Source: Taishania pollutisoli
Lineage (GTDB): Bacteria > Bacteroidota > Bacteroidia > Flavobacteriales_D > Crocinitomicaceae
Length of the DNA stretch: 64,000 nt
Assembly (NCBI RefSeq): GCF_014518315.1
Contig: NZ_JACVEL010000003.1
Location: forward strand, 124,001-188,000
Direction of reading: 5' to 3'
The position numbers were made by a program, and so were the translations under genes. How positions within the stretch are numbered: position 1 is the first letter of the stretch; each line of letters begins with the position of its first letter. The notes beneath the pieces are model-generated. The model saw only the letters and a program-made list of their open reading frames with translations, was not told the DNA's origin and made no database searches. Shown here in pieces: positions 19,123 through 27,914 of this stretch.

Positions 19123-20031
19123 ATGTCTATTGAGGTAAAAAATTTATACAAATATTACGGTGAGCAAGCCGCGGTAAAAGATGCTTCCTTCACGGTTAAT
19201 TCCGGAGAAATTGTTGGTTTTTTGGGACCTAACGGTGCCGGGAAATCCACAACCATGAAGATCATTACCGGCTTCATTCCTGCCAGCGAAGGAGAAGTAA
19301 AGGTGTGCGGCATACCGGTAGATGTCGATTCGCTCGAAACGCGTAAAAAAATCGGCTACCTGCCCGAACACAACCCGCTGTACCTGGACATGTACGTAAA
19401 AGAATACCTCGAATTTGTAGGGAACATCTACAAAATCAAAAACGTGCGGCAACGTGTGGAGGAAATGATCAAAGCAGTTGGCCTGGAAGTCGAACAAGGG
19501 AAGAAAATCGGAATGCTGTCCAAAGGATACCGTCAACGGGTTGGTTTGGCGGCCGCCATTATTCATGATCCGGAGGTGTTGATTTTGGATGAACCGACTT
19601 CTGGTCTGGATCCGAATCAATTGGTGGAAATCCGCGATTTGATCAAGTCCATCGGGAAGAAAAAAACAGTGATGCTCTCCACGCATATCATGCAAGAGGT
19701 GGAAGCAATCTGCGACCGGGTGGTGATCATCAACAAAGGAGAAATTGTTGCCGATAACAAAGCTTCCGAATTGCAAAAGCGGACAACTGTTCAAACTGTT
19801 TATGTTGAGTTTGAAGACCAAATCAGCAAATCACAACTGCAGAAAGTTCCGCATGTGCGAAAAGTGGAACAGGTAAGAGGTGGATGGTTGCTGGAAACAA
19901 TTGAAGAAATCGACCTGAGAAGGGTTATTTCCAAGTATGCTTCTGACAACAACTGGTTGACACTGACATTAAAAATTGAAGAAAAATCATTGGAAGAAGT
20001 TTTTAAAGAACTGACGACCAATAAAAAGTAA
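19123..20031 (+). CDS. gldA: Gliding motility ABC transporter ATPase GldA
   Basis: A 302-residue ABC ATPase. Walker A is GPNGAGKST (about 34-42), the signature LSKGYRQRVGLA (about 132-143) and Walker B VLILDEPTSGLDP. The whole protein follows the GldA pattern, including YLPEHNPLYLDMYVKEYL and STHIMQEVEAICDRVVII, which separate it from general ABC-2 ATPases. In Flavobacterium johnsoniae GldA works with GldF and GldG and is needed for gliding; neither gldF nor gldG is in this window. The promoter-like TATCTTCG lies about 25 bp upstream. Ppa follows 35 bp downstream. Confidence 0.9.
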   Translation: MSIEVKNLYKYYGEQAAVKDASFTVNSGEIVGFLGPNGAGKSTTMKIITGFIPASEGEVKVCGIPVDVDSLETRKKIGYLPEHNPLYLDMYVKEYLEFVGNIYKIKNVRQRVEEMIKAVGLEVEQGKKIGMLSKGYRQRVGLAAAIIHDPEVLILDEPTSGLDPNQLVEIRDLIKSIGKKKTVMLSTHIMQEVEAICDRVVIINKGEIVADNKASELQKRTTVQTVYVEFEDQISKSQLQKVPHVRKVEQVRGGWLLETIEEIDLRRVISKYASDNNWLTLTLKIEEKSLEEVFKELTTNKK

Positions 20032-20066
20032 ATACAAATAAACAATCACAATTAAAATCTGACAAC

Positions 20067-20609
20067 ATGAGTTTTAATGCATGGCATGATGTTTCTTTCG
20101 GAGAAAACGCACCAGAAGTAGTAACAGGAATCATTGAAATACCTAAAAATAGCAGAGCAAAATATGAACTGGATAAAGAAACGGGAATGATTCTGCTGGA
20201 CAGAGTGATCGCGTCTACCATGTCCTATCCTGCAAATTACGGGTTTATTCCACGTACTTATTGCGATGATAAAGATCCATTGGATATCCTTGTTTTGTCT
20301 GATATTGAGATTGTGCCATTGTGCCTGGTTGAAGCCAAAATCATCGGTGTGATGCAAATGATCGACGGAGGAGAAATGGACGACAAGATCATTGCTGTTG
20401 CAAAAGGTGATAAAAACTGGAATCACATCAACGATTTGTCGGATTTGAATCCGCATGTTTTGGATGAAATCCGCGTTTTCTTTGAAGATTATAAAAAACT
20501 GGAAAAGAAATCAACAGAGGTAAAAGGATTCCTGAACAAAGCAGAAGCAATTCGCATTTTCGAGCAAAGCGTTATTGATTACAAAGAGAAATTTGCTGTA
20601 AAAGCATAA
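20067..20609 (+). CDS. ppa: Inorganic pyrophosphatase (family I)
   Basis: A soluble cytoplasmic pyrophosphatase of 180 residues that hydrolyses PPi to two phosphates, driving biosynthetic reactions such as tRNA charging. The family I signature D68-K-D70-P-L-D73 binds the metal ions. YPANYGFIPRTY (54-65) and the acidic GGEMDDKIIAV stretch complete the active site. The length agrees with bacterial family I enzymes. It lies between gldA and tyrS on the same strand, 35 bp and 133 bp away. Confidence 0.96.
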   Translation: MSFNAWHDVSFGENAPEVVTGIIEIPKNSRAKYELDKETGMILLDRVIASTMSYPANYGFIPRTYCDDKDPLDILVLSDIEIVPLCLVEAKIIGVMQMIDGGEMDDKIIAVAKGDKNWNHINDLSDLNPHVLDEIRVFFEDYKKLEKKSTEVKGFLNKAEAIRIFEQSVIDYKEKFAVKA

Positions 20610-20620
20610 CTAATAAATCG

Positions 20621-20656
20621 TCCTCCCATTCCTCCCCCTGCCCCTCCAAAGGGGGA
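20621..20656. repeat. C-rich/G-rich hairpin, possible dispersed repeat
   Basis: After ppa, CTCCCCCT is followed a few bases later by AGGGGGAG, giving an 8-bp stem in an otherwise AT-rich spacer. A looser pattern (CCCACCCCC, then GGAGGGGATAAAGGGGGGAGG) occurs after mnmG at 47131-47200. Such elements recur between Bacteroidota genes. It could act as a terminator for ppa, but no long T-run follows. Confidence 0.4.
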
Positions 20657-20742
20657 GTTGAATCTATTTTCCTCGTTCAACATGAGCACTTTTCGGACAT
20701 TGAAATGAGGAATCAAACAGGAGGATCAATACCGTTTCATCA

Positions 20743-22032
20743 ATGAAAAATTTTATAGAAGAAGTAAGCTGGAGAGGAATGCTCCATGACGTAATGCCGG
20801 GTACGGAAGAACATTTGCTGGAACAAATGCGTTCAGCATATGTTGGAATCGACCCGACAGCGGATTCATTGCATGTCGGTCACCTGGTAAGTGTGATGTT
20901 GCTGAAGCATTTTCAAAATGCAGGGCATAAGCCTCTGGCGCTGATTGGTGGTGCTACCGGGATGATCGGAGACCCTTCCGGAAAATCCGACGAACGCAAC
21001 TTGCTGGATGAGGCCACATTGCGTCACAACCAGGAAAGCATTAAAAAGCAATTGGAAAAATTCCTGGATTTTAATTCCGATGCGCCCAACGCGGCAGAAT
21101 TGGTCAACAATTACGACTGGATGAAGGAATTTTCATTCCTGGAGTTCATCCGCGATGTCGGAAAGCACATTACCGTCAATTACATGATGGCGAAAGACTC
21201 CGTTAAAAAACGTTTGACGGGAGAGGCCAACGACGGGATGAGTTTTACAGAATTCACCTACCAGCTGGTTCAGGGATATGACTTTCTGCACTTGTACAAA
21301 GCAAAAAACTGTACGTTGCAGATGGGTGGTTCCGACCAGTGGGGAAATATTACTACCGGAACGGAATTAATTCGCAGGAAAGAAAGCGGAAAAGCATACG
21401 CCCTGACCTGTCCGTTGATCACAAAGGCAGACGGAACGAAATTCGGAAAATCCGAAAGCGGGAACATTTGGCTGGATCCGGAAAAAACCAGTCCGTACGA
21501 ATTTTACCAGTTCTGGTTGAATGCAAGTGACGCTGATGCAGAAAACTACATCAAAATTTTTACATTCCGCCCAAAAGCAGAAATTGAAGCATTGATCAGC
21601 AAGCACCAGGAAGAACCGCATTTGCGTTTGCTTCAAAAAGCACTGACAGAAGATATCACAATTGCCGTTCATGGAGAAGAAGCGTTGAGAACAGCTATCG
21701 CCGCATCCAATATTTTGTTTGGAAAATCGACGTCTGACGATCTGAAGGCCTTGTCAGAACGTGATTTCTTTGCTGTTTTCTCAGGAGTTCCACAGGCAAC
21801 GATCTCAAAAGAAGAGTTCCAATCCATCGGAATCCTCGATGCACTGGCCGGAAAGACAGGTTTTCTGTCTTCCAACAGCGAAGTGCGCCGAGAGTTAAAA
21901 GCAGGTGCCATTTCTGTTAATAAGGAAAAAGTCGGTGAGGAATTTGCCTTTTCCGATGAGCACCTGATCAATGGGAAATATGTCTTACTTGGAAAAGGAA
22001 AAAAGAATAATTACATCTTAATTGTGGAATAA
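20743..22032 (+). CDS. tyrS: Tyrosyl-tRNA synthetase
   Basis: A class I aminoacyl-tRNA synthetase of 429 residues that charges tRNA-Tyr. The HIGH motif appears as HVGH (44-47) after [11 protein letters not shown], and KMSKS as KFGKS (233-237). [13 protein letters not shown] and [10 protein letters not shown] are typical tyrosine-site segments. A C-terminal S4-like RNA-binding domain spans about 355-425 ([18 protein letters not shown]). The length and motif spelling fit the bacterial TyrS group represented by E. coli and B. stearothermophilus. Confidence 0.97.
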   Translation: MKNFIEEVSWRGMLHDVMPGTEEHLLEQMRSAYVGIDPTADSLHVGHLVSVMLLKHFQNAGHKPLALIGGATGMIGDPSGKSDERNLLDEATLRHNQESIKKQLEKFLDFNSDAPNAAELVNNYDWMKEFSFLEFIRDVGKHITVNYMMAKDSVKKRLTGEANDGMSFTEFTYQLVQGYDFLHLYKAKNCTLQMGGSDQWGNITTGTELIRRKESGKAYALTCPLITKADGTKFGKSESGNIWLDPEKTSPYEFYQFWLNASDADAENYIKIFTFRPKAEIEALISKHQEEPHLRLLQKALTEDITIAVHGEEALRTAIAASNILFGKSTSDDLKALSERDFFAVFSGVPQATISKEEFQSIGILDALAGKTGFLSSNSEVRRELKAGAISVNKEKVGEEFAFSDEHLINGKYVLLGKGKKNNYILIVE

Positions 22033-22110
22033 AGCATAAAATTCTGTTAAAAATTTGTTGAAAACACAATTAAAGTATACATTAGTAGCACAAAACTTAA
22101 AATTAAAATT

Positions 22111-22332
22111 ATGAAAAAGATCGCATTGGCATTGGCTCTTGTTGTAGCTGGAGGATACGTTTCTAACGCTGTTTACGCTGCAACGTCTTCTAATTATACA
22201 GTTGTAAACAACGGAGATAAGGATAAAAAGAAGAAAGACGAGAAAAAGTCATCAACTGCAACAACAACAACTTCAGGGAAATCTTGCTCTGGTTCTACAT
22301 CAGCAAAGTCTTGTTGCGCAGCTAAGAAATAA
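22111..22332 (+). CDS. Small exported Lys- and Cys-rich protein
   Basis: A 73-residue protein with a strong signal peptide (MKKIALALALVVAGGYVSNA, cleavage near VYAA, residue 23). The mature part of about 50 residues has a basic Lys/Asp cluster (DKDKKKKDEKK), a Thr run, and a tail with four cysteines (KSCSG and KSCCAAKK). It is clearly expressed as its own unit, with a terminator right after it. The family is not recognised. Metal binding or disulfide linkage of the Cys-rich tail is conceivable but unproven. Confidence 0.7.
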   Translation: MKKIALALALVVAGGYVSNAVYAATSSNYTVVNNGDKDKKKKDEKKSSTATTTTSGKSCSGSTSAKSCCAAKK

Positions 22333-22354
22333 TTCAAGCAAAACGCTGAATAAA

Positions 22355-22387
22355 AACCATCTGTGAAAAACACAGGTGGTTTTTTTA
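22355..22387 (+). terminator. Intrinsic terminator
   Basis: AACCATCTGTG (22355-22365) pairs with CACAGGTGGTT (22371-22381), 11 bp with one G-T pair and loop AAAAA, followed by a T-run. Confidence 0.88.
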
Positions 22388-22516
22388 TGCCCTATCGTAA
22401 TGCAATCATAACAAATGATAAAAATCGGCGTTACTTTTCCTGTATTCTGTATTGTGTTACTAACGGAATCAAAATAATGAATACATTTAACGAACAACTT
22501 TGTACGAAAAATACTT

Positions 22517-23422
22517 ATGGAAAAAGTGCTTGAAATTGGCCACCTGACCAAAAAATTTGGAAAAATGACTGCCGTTGACAACCTGAGTTTCTCCGTAGAA
22601 AAAGGCAATATCTACGGATTGCTCGGGCCAAACGGAAGCGGAAAATCAACAACATTGGGAATCATCCTGAATGTTGTTAATCCGACAATCGGCTCCTGGA
22701 AATGGTTCGGAGAAGATCCTACGACCAATTCCCTCAAAAAAATCGGGGCCATCATCGAACGTCCGAATTTTTATCCGTACCTGTCTGCTGAAAAAAACCT
22801 GGAAATCGTTGCGCAAATCAAAGGTGCTGCAAAACATAAAATTGACGAAAAACTAAAACTCGTTGGCTTGTTTGACCGAAAGCACGATAAATTTCGCACG
22901 TTTTCACTGGGAATGAAACAGCGATTGGCAATTGGGGCAGCACTGTTGAACGATCCGGAGGTATTGATCCTGGATGAACCAACCAACGGGCTGGATCCGC
23001 AGGGAATCATTCAGATCCGGGAACTTATTCTGCAGATCGCATCCATGGGAACCACCATTATTCTCGCCAGTCACTTACTCGATGAAGTGGAAAAGGTCTG
23101 TTCACATGTCGTCATCCTGGAAAAAGGAAAAACGCTCTACAGTGGTCGTGTAGATGAAATGACTGCCGGGTTCGGGTATTTTGAAATCAGTTCCGGTGAC
23201 AACCACCGCTTGCAAGAAGTACTGCTTTCCCTGCCCCATTTCGACCGGGTTTCTTCCGAAAACGGAAACGGTTTGCTGAAAGCAATTCTGCGAGAAGACC
23301 TGAGCGGGGAAGTCCTGAACAAGCAATTGTTTGAGCAGGGGATTGTACTCAAACACCTTGTGAAACGAAAAGAAAGCCTGGAACAGCAATTTTTACAAAT
23401 TACCAAAAATCAAAACGGATGA
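22517..23422 (+). CDS. ABC-2 type transporter ATP-binding protein
   Basis: A 301-residue ATPase subunit. Walker A is GPNGSGKST (about 38-46), the signature FSLGMKQRLAIG and Walker B VLILDEPTNGLDP, with a switch His in ILASHLLDEVEKV. It overlaps the downstream permease gene by 4 bp, which marks them as one exporter. The family includes bacitracin/lantibiotic and Na+ exporters (BcrA/NatA type); the substrate cannot be told from sequence. It differs from GldA upstream in its C-terminal third. Confidence 0.92.
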   Translation: MEKVLEIGHLTKKFGKMTAVDNLSFSVEKGNIYGLLGPNGSGKSTTLGIILNVVNPTIGSWKWFGEDPTTNSLKKIGAIIERPNFYPYLSAEKNLEIVAQIKGAAKHKIDEKLKLVGLFDRKHDKFRTFSLGMKQRLAIGAALLNDPEVLILDEPTNGLDPQGIIQIRELILQIASMGTTIILASHLLDEVEKVCSHVVILEKGKTLYSGRVDEMTAGFGYFEISSGDNHRLQEVLLSLPHFDRVSSENGNGLLKAILREDLSGEVLNKQLFEQGIVLKHLVKRKESLEQQFLQITKNQNG

Positions 23423-24252
23423 AACGACTACTGAATATTGAGTGGAACAAGATTTTTTATTATAAATCAGCCCGCATTTTTACAATCCTATACTTCCTTA
23501 TGTTGGCTGCTGTTGGTGTAGTATTGGCCTACATTAAACCGGAAATCGGCGGTATAGAACTGGACATCGCTCAACTTGGATTTTTCAATTTTCCGGACAT
23601 CTGGCAAAACATTGCGTACGTCGTTGCCATCGGAAAAATCTTCCTGGGGGTCATTGTCATCATGAATGTTACCAATGAATTTTCCAACGGAACACTTAAA
23701 CAAAACCTCATCGACGGATTGAGTAAAAAAGAGTTCTTACAATCTAAACTCCTGACAAATTTTATTTTTGCAGCCGTTTCCACCCTATTTGTTTTTGCGA
23801 TTTCGTTGATCCTCGGATTTGTTTTTTCCAATTCGCAGGATGCTGTTTTCAGAGGTGTTGAATTCATCGGTGCTTACTTTATAAAGTTAGCTTTCTTCTT
23901 CTCTTTCTGTTTGTTCCTGGCCTTATTGCTTCGAAAAAGCGCTTTTTCCCTGCTGGGACTGTTTGTCTGGTGGGTCGTTGAAGGAATCATCAGTGTTGTT
24001 GAAGTACTGATCATCATGGCGCGCAACAATGGAAATATAGATCCGGAAGGCTTTTTTATAAGTAATTTTTTACCGCTGAAGTCTTCTGCCAACCTGATCA
24101 ATTTCCCGACAATGAATCCACAAGGGTTTATCACCGGAAAATCGATTTTTGTGTCCTCATCCGTCGATTGGATGTTTGTCCTTTCTACCGTTTTCTACAC
24201 CGCGCTGTTTATCTGGCTGTCGTACCGGTTACTGAAAAAACGCGATTTGTAA
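23419..24252 (+). CDS. ABC-2 type transporter permease
   Basis: A 277-residue membrane subunit with about six hydrophobic helices, including segments near residues 18-37, 70-92, 112-138, 150-172, 178-200 and 248-268. It starts inside the stop of the ATPase gene (4-bp overlap), the classic sign of a two-gene exporter. It resembles the BcrB/NatB-like single-domain permeases. Its stop codon directly abuts the stop codon of the convergent FkbM-like gene, leaving no spacer. Confidence 0.88.
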   Translation: MKRLLNIEWNKIFYYKSARIFTILYFLMLAAVGVVLAYIKPEIGGIELDIAQLGFFNFPDIWQNIAYVVAIGKIFLGVIVIMNVTNEFSNGTLKQNLIDGLSKKEFLQSKLLTNFIFAAVSTLFVFAISLILGFVFSNSQDAVFRGVEFIGAYFIKLAFFFSFCLFLALLLRKSAFSLLGLFVWWVVEGIISVVEVLIIMARNNGNIDPEGFFISNFLPLKSSANLINFPTMNPQGFITGKSIFVSSSVDWMFVLSTVFYTALFIWLSYRLLKKRDL

Positions 24253-25104
24253 TCACGGCCGGATGTATTCCCAATCTTTGATCGGAAGGAATGTTTGATG
24301 TCCTTTCTGAATGGAAGGGTGATTCAAGACCGATTCGACGCTCACTTCCGGGATCAGCTCATCGGCCAGTCCGTTTTTGACAAAAATAAAGTTGGATCCC
24401 AGTTCATTGGCTCCCACCAGGCGGTATCCTTTTTTATTGGCCAGTTTGGTCATCGCAACGGGTGACGCACCGTGATAAACAGGATGTTTTCCCGGGTAAA
24501 AATAATGTGGATCATACGGAACCACGATGTTTTCCATCCCGAATTCATTGTGTGTTTCGATGATCACCACTTTCGGATCAACAACAGTAATTGCGTCCCA
24601 TACCCAGTAATCGTTTCCGTCGATGTCAATGGATAACAGCCCGATTTCACCCCTGAAGCCGGCACTTGTTATTAATTCATTGACATTTTCCCGGTTTACC
24701 TTTGAACAAACAAAGGTCGGTTGGTAAAACCATGTGTGCGGATACTTGCTGAAAAATTTTTTTCCCCGTTTTATCGCTTTGGGATTTCCGTCAATGAATA
24801 GCCCGTGCCATCTGAAATTAAAATACAGGTTAGCAGAATTACTGTTCACACCATCGTCTGATCCAATTTCCACGAATTGTTTGTTTTCCATACCAATTAC
24901 AGAAAAGATAAACAACAACAGTCCGTCTTCTTCAAACTGGGAAAACACCCGGAACCCGGTATCGGAAAATGCCGGCAATTCATTCTTTTCCGCCCGCTTC
25001 TGATAATCCAGGAATAATTGTCGTTGGGTAATCTGAACAGAAGGGTTGAATCGATTCCTGATTTTTAGAATAAGAAAATGGTCTTTGAGGAAATTTTTAA
25101 TCAT
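24253..25104 (-). CDS. FkbM-like, Rossmann-fold methyltransferase-like protein
   Basis: A 283-residue cytoplasmic protein. Around residues 80-115 it has a glycine motif typical of S-adenosylmethionine binding (FVEIGSDDGVNSNSANLYF, then GLFIDGNPKAI) and the acidic GLLSIDIDGNDYW near 158-170, as in FkbM-like methyltransferases. It follows two glycosyltransferase genes on the same strand (42 bp gap), so a role in modifying a surface glycan is plausible but inferred. The acceptor is unknown. Confidence 0.65.
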   Translation of the reverse strand: MIKNFLKDHFLILKIRNRFNPSVQITQRQLFLDYQKRAEKNELPAFSDTGFRVFSQFEEDGLLLFIFSVIGMENKQFVEIGSDDGVNSNSANLYFNFRWHGLFIDGNPKAIKRGKKFFSKYPHTWFYQPTFVCSKVNRENVNELITSAGFRGEIGLLSIDIDGNDYWVWDAITVVDPKVVIIETHNEFGMENIVVPYDPHYFYPGKHPVYHGASPVAMTKLANKKGYRLVGANELGSNFIFVKNGLADELIPEVSVESVLNHPSIQKGHQTFLPIKDWEYIRP

Positions 25105-25146
25105 TACAATGCATTGGTTTTGTTAGCCGAAATTAGTAAAAACTAT

Positions 25147-26268
25147 CTACATCAGGTGTATTTCACGAAAAACCCGGACGATTGCATCTGTTGTATCGTG
25201 TTGCGCTAAGAATGCTTCGATCTGCCTTTTTCGATCTGCTAAATCAATCGGTTTATGAAATTCCCGCTGAATTGCAGCGACAAATTCTTCCGCTGAATCA
25301 ACAACAATACAGTACTGCCCAAGGTCATTTCCCTGAATCATGTTGGAGTTGACAATTACGGTTCCCACTGTCTGTAATGCCGCCAGCAATTTCAACTTTA
25401 ATCCTGTTGCCTGTGTGGAAGGAAGCACGTGAATCCGCGCTTCGGCAATCAATTGATTCATGTGTGCTTCCGACGGATTGACAACGATATTTACACGCCA
25501 TTTTTTTGCTGCTTCAACCAACTCCCGCCCCGGATTCTTTCCGGCAATCACAACTGGAATCCCATTCAGTTTCGGAATTACATGTTCCAGTAACCACCGG
25601 GCGGATGCATTGTTTTCTTCAACGGATAAATTTCCATGAAACAAGCAATAGCCCTTTGGTTCGGTTATCTCTTGCTGTTCCATTTTCGGAAGCGAAGCCG
25701 GCAACACATATGTGTTGCTATTGAGGATTTCGAAATACGCCCTGTCCCCCTCTTTTATAGCCAGCAGATAATCGGCCTGTGATAAAATGGATTCGTAACG
25801 TTTCAACTTCTTGTATTCCGAGCGAAAAAACAATTTTTTGAATCCGGCAGCAGACTTCATCAGCTCCTGGTAATAATCGTGTTCTACATTGTGCGTCCGG
25901 ACAATCGTTGTTTTCTTCCGTATTTCCGGATGTTCCAGGTACCAGCAACAATGCAATCCTTCCAACAAAACAGGGTGATCATCTGCCAGTAATCGTTTCA
26001 ACAGATCGTCTGATCTTCTGGTCTGGACAACAAACGGACGGGATGAAAAGAAATCCGACATTCGTTTTTTTCGTTCATAAAAATGAATTTTCGAACAATA
26101 GTTTTTCAATTCTACCGGTTTTCCTCTTCCATAGGTAAAACAATGTAAATGAATCGAAAACCCGAGTTTATGTAATGCTTTGATTCGATAGAAAACATCA
26201 ATCATTCCACCATAATCCGGAGGAAACGGAACGTCCAGAGAAACGATATGAATGACCTTGCTATTCAA
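25147..26268 (-). CDS. Glycosyltransferase, GT-B fold (family 4-like)
   Basis: A 373-residue glycosyltransferase. The N-terminal half has the acceptor-side glycine motif DVPFPPDYGGMIDVFYRIKAL. The C-terminal half has a weak nucleotide-sugar pocket (FHGNLSVEENNASARWL, VVIAGKNPGRELVEAAK, and IHVLPSTQATGLKLKLLAAL). It overlaps the upstream glycosyltransferase gene by 8 bp and lies just before the FkbM-like gene. The three genes may build or decorate a lipopolysaccharide or exopolysaccharide. Sugar donor and acceptor are unknown. Confidence 0.85.
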   Translation of the reverse strand: MNSKVIHIVSLDVPFPPDYGGMIDVFYRIKALHKLGFSIHLHCFTYGRGKPVELKNYCSKIHFYERKKRMSDFFSSRPFVVQTRRSDDLLKRLLADDHPVLLEGLHCCWYLEHPEIRKKTTIVRTHNVEHDYYQELMKSAAGFKKLFFRSEYKKLKRYESILSQADYLLAIKEGDRAYFEILNSNTYVLPASLPKMEQQEITEPKGYCLFHGNLSVEENNASARWLLEHVIPKLNGIPVVIAGKNPGRELVEAAKKWRVNIVVNPSEAHMNQLIAEARIHVLPSTQATGLKLKLLAALQTVGTVIVNSNMIQGNDLGQYCIVVDSAEEFVAAIQREFHKPIDLADRKRQIEAFLAQHDTTDAIVRVFREIHLM

Positions 26269-27382
26269 CTTTCGGATAGATTTGTTTCAATACCTCTGTT
26301 TCATTTTTCCAGTTCAACACTTTTTTTGCCTGCTCACAATTTTCGCATATTTCAGTTAATTCCTGCGCATCAGCGAGTAATTCATTGATGGTTGCCGCCA
26401 GTTCTTCAGGGCTTAGTGTTTCCAGCACACGCCCGACACCATACGTTTCCACAATTCGCTTTACTTCAACCAGTGATGTACAGATAACAGCTGTATGTGT
26501 ATGGATGTAATCAAAGAGTTTGTTAGGCAATGAAAACCGGTAATTGATATTTGTGTCTTTATCGAGTGTCAGTCCGATTGTTGCATGGTGGGTATAGTTC
26601 ATCATTCGCTGATACGGTTGCTTTCCGAAAAACAGGACTTTTTCCTGTAATCCGTTTTCCGTCACGTATTCTTTCAGCTGCGGAACAACATCCCCGTCTC
26701 CGACAATGGCCAGGCAGGCATTTTCCACATATTTCATTGCTTCCACAGCCTCCTCTCCTCCCCTGTCGATGTTGATTCCGGCGCCCTGCATAATGATCAC
26801 GGGACGATCTTCCGGAAGACCTAACTCTGCTTTTCCCGACAAATCCGTTCCGTTCCAGAGCGGAGATACATTTCGAACGACGAAAATTTCTTTTCCGTAT
26901 TTTTTACGGTACATTTCTGCAATGGATTCATTGACCGTATAAATGGTTTTCAACTTCGGAAAAATAAAGCCCTCTATCTTTTCCCATACTTTCTTCGCCC
27001 TTCTCCCTTGTAATTCCGGAACTTCCGTAAAGTACTCGTGTGAATCGTAATACAACCCGGTACCGGGCTTAAACACTTTTGCAGTGTAATTTGCCAGCAG
27101 TGTATCCAGGTCATTAGCGACAAAAATGGTTGCCTTCCGGACCAACAAAAAGAAAAACAAGCGCAGGTTATATTCTGCATAAAACAATGCACCTTTATCA
27201 AACAATAAGTGCATCCGGTGCATCCGGTAATTGCGTTCCGGTAGTTTCAAACTGTTTTTGCGATTTCTTCCAACCAAAAGCACATCATATCCACGACTCA
27301 CCAGGAACGTACATACCTTATCCACACGTTGATCCGTGTAGAGGTCATTGGTAACAGAAACAATTGCCCTTGGCTTTCGCAT
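26261..27382 (-). CDS. Glycosyltransferase, GT-B fold (group 1-like)
   Basis: A glycosyltransferase of 373 residues if it starts at the ATG at 27382 (MRKPRAIVSVTNDLYTDQRV). This start is preferred over the ATG at 27487 because family members begin with this nucleotide-fold strand. Further marks are YDSHEYFTEVPEL, a central MQGAGINIDRGGEEAVEAM and the C-terminal NYRFSLPNKLFDYIHTHTAV. It is the first gene of the minus-strand glycan cluster and overlaps the next gene by 8 bp. The substrate is unknown. Divergent from the small T9SS-domain-like gene 141 bp away. Confidence 0.85.
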   Translation of the reverse strand: MRKPRAIVSVTNDLYTDQRVDKVCTFLVSRGYDVLLVGRNRKNSLKLPERNYRMHRMHLLFDKGALFYAEYNLRLFFFLLVRKATIFVANDLDTLLANYTAKVFKPGTGLYYDSHEYFTEVPELQGRRAKKVWEKIEGFIFPKLKTIYTVNESIAEMYRKKYGKEIFVVRNVSPLWNGTDLSGKAELGLPEDRPVIIMQGAGINIDRGGEEAVEAMKYVENACLAIVGDGDVVPQLKEYVTENGLQEKVLFFGKQPYQRMMNYTHHATIGLTLDKDTNINYRFSLPNKLFDYIHTHTAVICTSLVEVKRIVETYGVGRVLETLSPEELAATINELLADAQELTEICENCEQAKKVLNWKNETEVLKQIYPKVE

Positions 27383-27523
27383 GATTGGTATTAGAACGAC
27401 TAAATCTTGATAAAAGTACTTTTTTATCCGTTTCATCGCCGTATAATTTCCCTTGTTTTTACGTAAAACAGCGTATTGTATCCGCATTTATTATTCTCTT
27501 ATTTTGTATAAATCATTTTGACA

Positions 27524-27760
27524 ATGAGTGTGCTTCAACAAGAGATAAAAGGTGTTTTCAGGCTTTCTTTTACCGACTTCGAATTTAAAGTCATCAAAAT
27601 CATTGTTTTTGATCTCTTCGGTAATGCCTTAATCATCATTGAACATCCTGCTGATTGTGAAGAAATCAACTTATCCCGTCAACCGGACGGAATTTATCTC
27701 GTTTCCGCTATTTTTGATTCTGAATTGCCTCCGCTACGCTTGAAAATCTACAAAAGCTAA
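27524..27760 (+). CDS. Standalone T9SS C-terminal-domain-like small protein
   Basis: A 78-residue protein from the ATG at 27524. Nearly the whole chain follows the pattern of a T9SS type A C-terminal sorting domain: KVIKIIVFDLFGNALIIIEH, then INLSRQPDGIYLVSA, and a basic KIYKS end. The same pattern ends the 631-residue protein at 61926-63821 (IEITDLQGRIV ... LNTSALKTGNYLISVAQ). It has no signal peptide and no cargo domain. Possible explanations are a remnant of a longer gene, a cytoplasmic protein that borrowed the fold, or a misread frame; the well-formed protein pattern argues for a real gene. Confidence 0.55.
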   Translation: MSVLQQEIKGVFRLSFTDFEFKVIKIIVFDLFGNALIIIEHPADCEEINLSRQPDGIYLVSAIFDSELPPLRLKIYKS

Positions 27761-27842
27761 CCCTTACCATTCTTCCGTTTTTACCTGATCGACACACATT
27801 CAGGTTGTTAGCAATCGTAAAAAATCTGTTAATTTCTACTTT

Positions 27843-27876
27843 TTTGTTTATATCCCGATTAAATCATTTACTTTTG
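27843..27876 (+). promoter_or_regulatory. Promoter of the TetR/efflux operon
   Basis: TTTG at 27843-27846 (-33) and TACTTTTG at 27869-27876 (-7) match the Bacteroidota consensus TTTG / TAnnTTTG with 22 bp between. Transcription would start within or just before the palindromic operator. Confidence 0.75.
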
Positions 27877-27882
27877 CCAAAA

Positions 27883-27913
27883 TTAACCATTTGGTTAAAC
27901 TATAAGGTTAAAC
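27883..27913 (+). promoter_or_regulatory. Palindromic TetR operator with an extra half-site
   Basis: TTAACCATTTGGTTAA at 27883-27898 is a perfect 7-bp inverted repeat with a 2-base centre. GGTTAAAC recurs at 27906-27913, just before the ATG. It lies immediately downstream of the -7 box and upstream of a tetR gene, so it is most simply the autoregulatory operator. Confidence 0.7.
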
Positions 27914-27914
27914 A

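Noticed and set aside
19144-19821. A 225-codon open frame opposite gldA
   Set aside because: It lies fully inside a gene with clear ABC motifs; its product is rich in His, Phe and Gln without motifs, typical for an antisense shadow.
27318-27326. Perfect DnaA box TTATCCACA inside a glycosyltransferase gene
   Set aside because: A single box in coding sequence is expected by chance in a window of this size, with no cluster around it.
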